Source: Sorangium cellulosum So0157-2 (GTDB lineage Bacteria > Myxococcota_A > Polyangia > Polyangiales > Polyangiaceae). From it: a DNA stretch of 64,000 nucleotides. Shown here in pieces: positions 58,273 through 64,000 of this stretch. The position numbers and the translations under genes are program-made. The notes under the pieces were generated by a model. The model was not told where the DNA came from, ran no database searches, and worked only from the letters and a program-made list of their open reading frames with translations. Every line of letters starts with the position of its first letter. Within the stretch, counting starts at the first letter, position 1. The stretch lies in the NCBI RefSeq assembly GCF_000418325.1, contig NC_021658.1, forward strand, positions 1,302,001 to 1,366,000, written 5' to 3'.

Positions 58273-60891
58273 TCAGGTCAGGATCTCGACAACCCCGTCC
58301 GTTCCATTCACACGGATGCGTTGCCCATCCCGGATCAACTTGGTCGCATTTTCCACGCTGACGACGGCCGGCAAGCCGTATTCGCGGGCGATCACCGCGC
58401 CATGGGTCATCATGCCCCCCACCTCGGTCACCAGGCCCTTGACGGACACGAACAAGGGCGTCCAGCTCGGGTCGGTGAAGGCGGTGACAAGAATGTCCCC
58501 CGCCTCCAGATCCGCATGGGCCATGTCCAGGAGGACGCGGGCGCGTCCCTCGACGACGCCGGAGGAGACCGGTAGGCCGACGATGGCTCCGGCGGGGAGA
58601 TTGGCTCGCTTGTACGCGCCCGACACGATTTCCCCGTCGGACGTCATGACGCGCGGGGGCGTCATCTTCTTGTAGAGCTCGTGTTCGGCTCTCCGTCGGC
58701 TGACGAGCTGGTCGTCCAGCCGATGCGTGCGCACGACCTCGCGGAGCTCGTCGAACGTGAGATAGTAGATGTCTTCGAGGCCGTGGATCACGTCGGCCTG
58801 CGCGAGCCGCTCGGCCTCTTGCAGCAAGGCCTGCTTGTAAACGAAGTAGCGATTGACGATGGCGTACTTCGGATACTCGCGATATCCGAGGAAATTCCGG
58901 AGCCGGCTTATCATCCGCTGGGCTTCGCTGGCCTTCTGCTCCCCGTCCGGCAGCTGCCTCAACCGGTCGAGCAGCTCTCGCGCTCGCTGCGAGGCCTCCT
59001 GCCGCCCCTGCTCGAACCTCCGCTTGCCGGCGTGAGGCTCGAAGTTCTTGATGTTGCTCAGGATCAAGGGGACCAGGGTCGTCGGTTTCTCGCTCCAGCG
59101 GGCTCTCGTGATGTCGATTTCCCCGGCACATCGCATGCCGTATTTCTGAAGGTACGCCAGGATGGCGTCCCGGGCCTGCTGCCCACCGTCGAGCTCGACC
59201 AGCTCCTCCAGGAAGCCATCGTGCTTCACGTTCTGCAGATGAGCGACCACGTCCGGATAAGGACGGATCGCGTCGGCGACGTCCAGCAGCGCGAGGCCCA
59301 TCTCCGAGGTGACGTTGTTCGACACGGACTGCGAGAGCGTGTCCGCGGCGTTCCTCTCGCCGAGCCACTCCATCATCTTGTCGTTGAGCCACCATGAGGC
59401 GTTCATGGCCGCCATGATCGCGCCCATGTTCTGTGGACCGAACATGGACTTCTTCATGCGCTGGAGGTCCTCCAGGATGAAGTCGAACAACGCCGTTCCG
59501 GTCTTGGTCCGGATGTCGCGCTTCAGCTCCTCGAGCCCGGCCTGGGCCCGCTCGATCAGCGCGGTGACGATCGCCGGGTCGTCTTCGACCTGCGCGCCGA
59601 AGCGCGAGGGCGCCGCCCCTCGCTCGCCTTGGCCGGGACGCGAGGCCGCCGGATCGCCGGGCGAGGGCTCGATGAAGTCTCCCCGCTCGATGATGGTCGA
59701 GAGGGCGTCCTCGATGAGCGGATCGGAGCGCCCAATGAGTTTCAGGAGGGCGTCCCGGCTGGCCGGTGAGGCCAGCTGCTTCGTGGGATCGACGAACAGC
59801 CTGCCGCCCGCCGCGACCATGTGGCCAGCCGCGGCCAGCTGGAAGAAGGACAGCCCGAGGGGCTTCATGGGGTCGGTCATCATCTGTTGATGGCCGACGG
59901 AGATGTAGACGTGGTTGCCTCGATCCCCTGCCTCGGGGATGGGATACAGGGTCGTGATCGGCCGGCTCTGGACGACGTGGAGCTCATCGCCGACAAGGCA
60001 CCACTCGATGTCCTGGGGGTGGCCGAAATGCCCTTCGATCTGCCGGCCCAGGCGCTCGAGCCGCAGGATCTGCGCGTCCGTCAGCACCTGCCCGCCCTGC
60101 CGCTCGGGCTCGATCGCCCGCTCTTCGGTGCCGCCCTCCTCCAGGGCGCGCGTGGCCAGCGTCTTCTTGGCGATCGCCTTCTCGATGACCTGGCCGTCCC
60201 GCACCTTGTAGCGATCGGCGCTCGCCAGGCCGGAGACCAGGGCCTCCCCCAGGCCGAAGCCGGCCTCGATCGACGAGACCTTCCGGTTCGACGTGACGGG
60301 ATCGGCCGTGAACAAGATCCCGGCCGCCTGCGCGAAGACCATCTTCTGCACCACCACCGCCATGTGGACCTTGCGGTGGTCGAAGCCGTGCTGGATCCGG
60401 TAGGTCACCGCCCGCTCGGTGAAGAGCGATGCCCAGCACCGGCGGACGTGCTGCAGGACCGCCTGCGTCCCGATGACGTTCAGGTACGTATCCTGCTGGC
60501 CCGCGAAGGAGGCCCCCGGCAAATCCTCCGCCGTCGCGCTGGACCGCACGGCGCAGGCGTCGCCCGCGCCGAGCCTGGAGAGGGCCTGGGCGAGCGCCTC
60601 TCGCAGGTCCTCGGGGATGGCCGTCCCCTCGATGATCCGGCGCAGCTCGCCGCTGAGCTCCCGGATCCCGTCGCGGTCTCCCGCCTCGAGCGACGACAGC
60701 CGATCGAGCAACCCGCCGATCGACGGCGCTTCTCCCATGATCCGCTGGAAGGCTCCGGTGGTGACGCAAAAGCCGGCGGGCACGCGGATCCCCTCGATCC
60801 TGGAGACCTCCCCCAGGTTCGCGCCCTTCCCGCCGACCACCTTGGCCTTCGTTCGATCGACCTCCTGGAGATCGAGCACATAGGTCCGCAT
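58273..60891 (-). CDS. rph: Rifampicin phosphotransferase
   Basis: An 872-residue three-part enzyme that uses ATP to phosphorylate rifamycins and releases AMP and phosphate. The N-terminal ATP-binding part has VVGGKGANLGEVSRIEG, AVRSSATAEDLPGASFAGQQD and TADPVTSNRK; the middle is the rifamycin-binding domain; the C-terminal swivelling His domain carries GGMMTHGAVIAREYG with the catalytic His near residue 830. It matches Listeria/Bacillus RPH almost block by block (for example GHPQDIEWCLVGDELHVVQSRPITTLYPIPEAG is conserved in pieces). GGAGGTGAACGG precedes ATG 60891, a very strong site. PEP synthase-like function is unlikely given the exact RPH layout. Divergent from the second radical SAM gene. 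Confidence 0.93.
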   Translation of the reverse strand: MRTYVLDLQEVDRTKAKVVGGKGANLGEVSRIEGIRVPAGFCVTTGAFQRIMGEAPSIGGLLDRLSSLEAGDRDGIRELSGELRRIIEGTAIPEDLREALAQALSRLGAGDACAVRSSATAEDLPGASFAGQQDTYLNVIGTQAVLQHVRRCWASLFTERAVTYRIQHGFDHRKVHMAVVVQKMVFAQAAGILFTADPVTSNRKVSSIEAGFGLGEALVSGLASADRYKVRDGQVIEKAIAKKTLATRALEEGGTEERAIEPERQGGQVLTDAQILRLERLGRQIEGHFGHPQDIEWCLVGDELHVVQSRPITTLYPIPEAGDRGNHVYISVGHQQMMTDPMKPLGLSFFQLAAAGHMVAAGGRLFVDPTKQLASPASRDALLKLIGRSDPLIEDALSTIIERGDFIEPSPGDPAASRPGQGERGAAPSRFGAQVEDDPAIVTALIERAQAGLEELKRDIRTKTGTALFDFILEDLQRMKKSMFGPQNMGAIMAAMNASWWLNDKMMEWLGERNAADTLSQSVSNNVTSEMGLALLDVADAIRPYPDVVAHLQNVKHDGFLEELVELDGGQQARDAILAYLQKYGMRCAGEIDITRARWSEKPTTLVPLILSNIKNFEPHAGKRRFEQGRQEASQRARELLDRLRQLPDGEQKASEAQRMISRLRNFLGYREYPKYAIVNRYFVYKQALLQEAERLAQADVIHGLEDIYYLTFDELREVVRTHRLDDQLVSRRRAEHELYKKMTPPRVMTSDGEIVSGAYKRANLPAGAIVGLPVSSGVVEGRARVLLDMAHADLEAGDILVTAFTDPSWTPLFVSVKGLVTEVGGMMTHGAVIAREYGLPAVVSVENATKLIRDGQRIRVNGTDGVVEILT

Positions 60892-60914
60892 CCGTTCACC
60901 TCCATCCGACGTTG

Positions 60915-60930
60915 GCAGCGCGTTCGCTGC
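60915..60930. promoter_or_regulatory. Inverted repeat in the rph leader
   Basis: GCAGCGCGTTCGCTGC (six-base arms, four-base loop) lies 24 bp before the rph start. It is not the rifamycin-associated element known from actinobacteria, but it could be an operator or attenuator hairpin. An A/T-tolerant TTATAGT on the minus strand near 60964-60970 could be the -10 element. Confidence 0.35.
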
Positions 60931-61018
60931 GACGGATCGTCACGCCCCCCGCCGAAGGGCGCCACTATAACGGCCCACGGAGAGGGTCGCCAGGAACACG
61001 GGGAAGATCGTGGGCGAC

Positions 61019-61102
61019 TTGGGTGGTCCAGCGGACAGCGGCGGACAGCGATTCCGGGGCTGCTCGCGGCGCGGCGCATGGCCTATTCTCGGAGCCCCCT
61101 CG
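61019..61102 (+). pseudogene. Scar of a CPBP gene upstream of radical SAM copy B
   Basis: GGGTGGTCCAGCGGAC at 61021 and ATGGCCTATTC at 61078 match the CPBP gene (31876 and about 31923), and GGAGCCCCCTCGATG just before the start matches the CPBP-radical SAM junction of copy A. The rest of the CPBP gene, about 600 bp, has been lost. So copy B once had the same two-gene unit. Confidence 0.7.
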
Positions 61103-62614
61103 ATGCGCATCGCGATCCTCTCGACCTACACGCACCCGAGCCGCCTGCACCGCAAGGAGCGCTCGATCATGCAGTCCTCCGTGCCCGAGCTCATCGCCGC
61201 CCTGTGCCCGCCGGACGCGGAGATCGAGCTCTACAACGAGAAGGAGACGGACATCCCCCTCGATCGCCCCTGGGATCTCGTGTTCTTCTCGTACCTGCAC
61301 GCCTATTACGAGCACACCAAGGTGCTCTCCGCGCTGCTCCGGCGGCGCGGCGTCACCACGGTGGCCGGCGGCCGGCACGCGAGCCATTTCCGCGCGGACG
61401 CGCTCCAGCACTTCGACGCGGTGATCGCGGGCGACCCGGAGTCGAACGTCCCGGCCCTCATCGCCGATTTTCAGCGGAATGAGCTCCAGCCCGTCTACGC
61501 GCTCCCGCCGGTGCCCCCGGACCAGATCCCCACCTACCGCTACGATCTGATCGATTACCGGAACAACCTCGTTCGCCTGCCGGGCATCGAGGCGTCGCGC
61601 GGCTGCCCCTTCTCCTGCAACTTCTGCGTGCTCACGGGGCACGAGCAGTACCGGTATCGCCCGATCGACCACGTCATCCGGGACATCCGCGACCGGATGA
61701 TCTTCAACCGGCGCATTCCGGGGGTGACCGGCGACACGTTCAGCTTCCTCGACAACAACCTGGGCGGCTCTCCCCGCTACCTGCGGGAGCTCTGCGAGGC
61801 GCTGATGCCGCTCAAGAAGATCTGGGGCTGCGCGCTCACCTTCAACGTGCTGCGCGACCCGGAGCTGGTGCGCCTCATGGGGCGCGCGGGGTGTCGCTAT
61901 GTCTACACCGGGCTGGAGTCGCTGAACCCCGAGTCGATCAGCGCGATGAACAAGGGCCAGAACAAGCTGAGCGAGGTCCGCGAGGTGATGCAGCGGGCCT
62001 CGGCGAGCGGGATCGTGCTCTCGTTCGGGCTCCTCGTGGGCGCGGACGGGGACACCAACGAGTACCTGGAGCGGCTGCCCGCGTACCTGCACGACCTCGG
62101 GGATCAGTGCCCGACGTTCCTCGGGATCGTCTGCCCGTACCCGGAGACGCCGTTCTTCGCGCAGGTGGCGGCCGAAGGGCGCCTCCTGCCCGGGGTGACC
62201 AGCCGGGACCTCGACGGGTACACCCTGTGTCACCGTCCGGACCGGCTGCACCCCTCCGAGGCGATCGAGCACTTCCAGCGCCTGAGCCGCACCCTGGGGG
62301 GCCTGACCAGCGTGGGCCGCCACCTGTGGAGCCGGCTGATGACGAGCGACCTGCCCCGCTACAAGACGTGCGTCGTGATGTCGGCGCCCGAGGTGATGAG
62401 CCTGCGCGCCCCCCTCGCCAACCCCGCGCGCAGCTACATCGCCGGGCGCGACCCGATCGAGGCGTGGGACGCGGCGAGGATGCGGGAGCTCGGGCTCGAG
62501 CCGCAGCGCATCGACGCCGCGTCCTGCCGGGCGGATCCGCGGGGCCTCGCCCGCATCCGGCCGCGGCGGGGGAGCGGCCCGGCGGCGGTCGCGCGGGGAG
62601 GGGGGCCGTCGTGA
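61103..62614 (+). CDS. B12-binding-type radical SAM protein, copy B
   Basis: A 503-residue protein nearly identical to the product of 32484-34007: the same start MRIAILSTYTHPSRLHRKER, the same cluster motif RGCPFSCNFCVLTG, and only scattered substitutions, most in the N-terminal half (for example GDTFSFLDNN versus GDVFGFLDNN). The last ten or so residues differ (GSGPAAVARGGGPS). The high identity over 1.45 kb in direct orientation makes the pair a recombination substrate. It is divergent from rph and no longer has an intact CPBP partner. Substrate unknown. Confidence 0.93.
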   Translation: MRIAILSTYTHPSRLHRKERSIMQSSVPELIAALCPPDAEIELYNEKETDIPLDRPWDLVFFSYLHAYYEHTKVLSALLRRRGVTTVAGGRHASHFRADALQHFDAVIAGDPESNVPALIADFQRNELQPVYALPPVPPDQIPTYRYDLIDYRNNLVRLPGIEASRGCPFSCNFCVLTGHEQYRYRPIDHVIRDIRDRMIFNRRIPGVTGDTFSFLDNNLGGSPRYLRELCEALMPLKKIWGCALTFNVLRDPELVRLMGRAGCRYVYTGLESLNPESISAMNKGQNKLSEVREVMQRASASGIVLSFGLLVGADGDTNEYLERLPAYLHDLGDQCPTFLGIVCPYPETPFFAQVAAEGRLLPGVTSRDLDGYTLCHRPDRLHPSEAIEHFQRLSRTLGGLTSVGRHLWSRLMTSDLPRYKTCVVMSAPEVMSLRAPLANPARSYIAGRDPIEAWDAARMRELGLEPQRIDAASCRADPRGLARIRPRRGSGPAAVARGGGPS

Positions 62615-62758
62615 GGGGCCGCGCGAGCGGCGCGGCGATCGCCTACTTCGCCCTGGTCCACGCGCTGGCCGTCGTCTCCTCGGCGCGCGGGAGCGCCAGC
62701 GCGGCGGGCCCGCCATCGCGCGCGGGTGGCCGCGACGCGGAGCGGGCCGCCGCAGGGC

Positions 62759-64000
62759 TCAGTCCCGGGGGCGACGCCGCGGGGGCGCCATGCCCCCCGC
62801 GCGGTCCCGGGCCGCGGCCGCGCGGCCCGGCGGCTTTGCCTCGTCGGGCGCGCTGGCCCGCGCCCGCGCGCCGGCCCCGCTGCCCCGCGGCCTGTCCTCG
62901 TCGGCCGCGCGGCCCGGCGGCTTTGCCTCGTCGGCCGCGCCGCTCCGCGCCCGCGCCCGCGCTCCGGCCGCGCTGCTCCGGGGCCTGTCCTCGTCGGCCG
63001 CGCCGGCCTCGTCGCTCCGGGCGTCGCCAGGAGCGTCGTGGTGGTCGCGGCGGACCTGCACCTTGCGCCCCTTCAGCCGGGTGGCGCGCAGCGCCTCGAT
63101 GACGCTGTCCGCCGCGCCGGCCGGCACCTCGACCACGGAGAAGCCGTCCGCGATCTGGATGGCCCCGATGTCGCGAGAGCTCAGCGACGCCTCGTTCGCG
63201 ATCGCGCCGACCAGATCGGCCGGCCGGATGCCCGCGGTGCGCCCCGCGCCGATGTAGAGCCGCGCGACGCTGCCGTCGGCCTCCCGCTCCTCGCGCCCCC
63301 CGCGCCGCGGCCGCCCCGGCGCCTCTCCCGGCCGCCCCGGCGCCTCCCCCGGCCGGCCGCGCGCCCCCGGCGGGCCGCGCCGCGCGCGCTCCGGCGCGGG
63401 CGGCGGCGGCCGGAACGACGGGATCTCCGCCTCCTCCTCCTCCCGATCCCCCTCCGTCGCGCGGTGCGCGAGCTGCACCGCCGCGGCGGCGATGTCCATG
63501 ACGTCGAACTCGTCGGCGAGCCCCTCGACGACGACCCGGAACCGCTCGGCGCCGCCCTGGAGCAGCGCCTCCCGGAGCGACGCCCGCGTCAGCTCGAGGC
63601 GCCGGGCGCGCAGATCGGCCACCGTCGGCAGGGTGGCGGCCTCGATGCGCTGGCCCGTGAGCCGCTCGACGTTGCGCAGCAGGTAGTGCTCGCGCGGCTC
63701 GATCAGCGTGATCGCCGCCCCCTCCCGGCCGGCGCGCCCCGTGCGGCCGATGCGGTGGACGTACACCTCGGCGGCGCAGGGGACGTCGTAGTTGATGACG
63801 TGCGACACGTGCTCGATGTCGAGCCCCCGCGCCGCCACGTCGGTCGCGACGAGCAGGTCGGCCGCGCCGGCGCGGAAGCGCGCCATCACGCGATCCCGGT
63901 GCTCCTGCGAGAAGCCGCCGTGGAGCGCCTGGGCCTCGTAGCCGCGGGCGCGCAGCGCCTCGGTCAGCTCGTCCACCTCGTTGCGCGTGCGGCAGAAGAG
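62759..64000 (-). CDS. DEAD-box RNA helicase with DbpA-type RNA-binding domain, C-terminal part
   Basis: The gene enters from the right window edge and 414 codons are visible. The helicase C-terminal half has LFCRTRNEVDELT, ALHGGFSQEHRDRVMARFR, LVATDVAARGLDIEHVSHVINYD and HRIGRTGRAGREG (motifs IV to VI). A helical segment and an Arg/Gly/Pro linker follow, then a DbpA-like RNA-binding fold (ARLYIGAGRTAGIRPADLVGAI, FSVVEVPAGAADSVIEALR). The tail of about 85 residues is low-complexity Arg/Ala/Gly/Asp. Such helicases (DeaD/CshA type) remodel RNA during cold stress and ribosome assembly. The DEAD motif itself is outside the window. Its N-terminus cannot be described. Confidence 0.93.
   Translation of the reverse strand, partial: LFCRTRNEVDELTEALRARGYEAQALHGGFSQEHRDRVMARFRAGAADLLVATDVAARGLDIEHVSHVINYDVPCAAEVYVHRIGRTGRAGREGAAITLIEPREHYLLRNVERLTGQRIEAATLPTVADLRARRLELTRASLREALLQGGAERFRVVVEGLADEFDVMDIAAAAVQLAHRATEGDREEEEAEIPSFRPPPPAPERARRGPPGARGRPGEAPGRPGEAPGRPRRGGREEREADGSVARLYIGAGRTAGIRPADLVGAIANEASLSSRDIGAIQIADGFSVVEVPAGAADSVIEALRATRLKGRKVQVRRDHHDAPGDARSDEAGAADEDRPRSSAAGARARARSGAADEAKPPGRAADEDRPRGSGAGARARASAPDEAKPPGRAAAARDRAGGMAPPRRRPRD

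Noticed and set aside
58273..60891. PEP synthase or pyruvate phosphate dikinase
   Set aside because: The ATP-grasp and swivelling His domains are shared, but the order, length and middle domain match rifampicin phosphotransferase.
60892..61018. Actinobacterial-type rifamycin-associated element (RAE) before rph
   Set aside because: The known 19-bp RAE consensus is not present; only an unrelated hairpin was seen.
62611..63102. Plus-strand frame starting with GTG that overlaps the radical SAM stop (GTGA)
   Set aside because: The first 30 residues look slightly hydrophobic, but the rest is antisense of the helicase tail and Pro/Arg-rich. No conserved feature supports a gene.

Overview
The window is very GC-rich, is packed with eukaryote-like Ser/Thr protein kinases (four, three of them multidomain), and carries many secreted lipoproteins, Cys-rich repeat proteins, an FHA/sigma-54 activator and a MYXO-CTERM-like C-terminus. 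This points to a myxobacterium, most likely a Sorangium/Polyangiales-type genome. That assignment rests on gene content and composition only. No rRNA, tRNA or CRISPR array was seen.

Left part (1-20.4 kb): the end of a ROK-type glucokinase, a cytochrome P450, an AstD-like aldehyde dehydrogenase, a metallophosphoesterase, a Kelch-repeat surface protein with a 27-bp tandem repeat, an orphan PAS-type histidine kinase, an outer-membrane barrel, a kinase-FGE (sulfatase-modifying-factor-like) fusion, a giant kinase/cyclase-like/AAA-ATPase protein broken by a frameshift, a 66-bp perfect palindrome, a small lipoprotein and an FHA-containing sigma-54 activator.

Middle part (20.4-31.4 kb): an arsenic island read entirely on the + strand: arsA1, arsM, a SigZ-like sigma factor, a small membrane protein, arsR, arsD, arsA2, a 62-aa Cys-rich protein, an aquaporin (AqpS-like) and two ArsC-type arsenate reductases. 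The downstream genes overlap by ATGA junctions. Two 16-bp inverted repeats sharing ATCGT-N6-ACGAT lie before arsR and arsD and are probable ArsR operators. No ArsB or Acr3 pump is present in spite of two ArsA ATPases. The island is bracketed by about 353-bp direct repeats: an intact methyltransferase gene on the left and a fragment of its 3' end on the right, next to an IS66-type remnant and a relic of a kinase-associated ATPase.

Right part (31.4-64 kb): a CPBP-like membrane protein and B12-binding radical SAM gene, whose radical SAM gene is duplicated 28.6 kb downstream with only a scar of the CPBP gene; a beta-helix lipoprotein; a Cys-rich repeat protein; an alpha/beta hydrolase; a nucleoside phosphorylase-Ser/Thr kinase fusion beside a tandem family of STAS-like proteins (two intact, one fragment); a double GFA-domain protein; bioA; a secreted hydrolase; an ECF sigma factor with a zinc-finger anti-sigma factor; an Imm-5-like immunity protein; a divergent SDR/LysR pair; a 1051-aa Cys-repeat lipoprotein; a TPR/PEGA-like protein preceded by an 80-bp tandem duplication that creates a coupled upstream ORF; a kinase; a rifampicin phosphotransferase; and the 3' part of a DEAD-box RNA helicase that runs off the window end.
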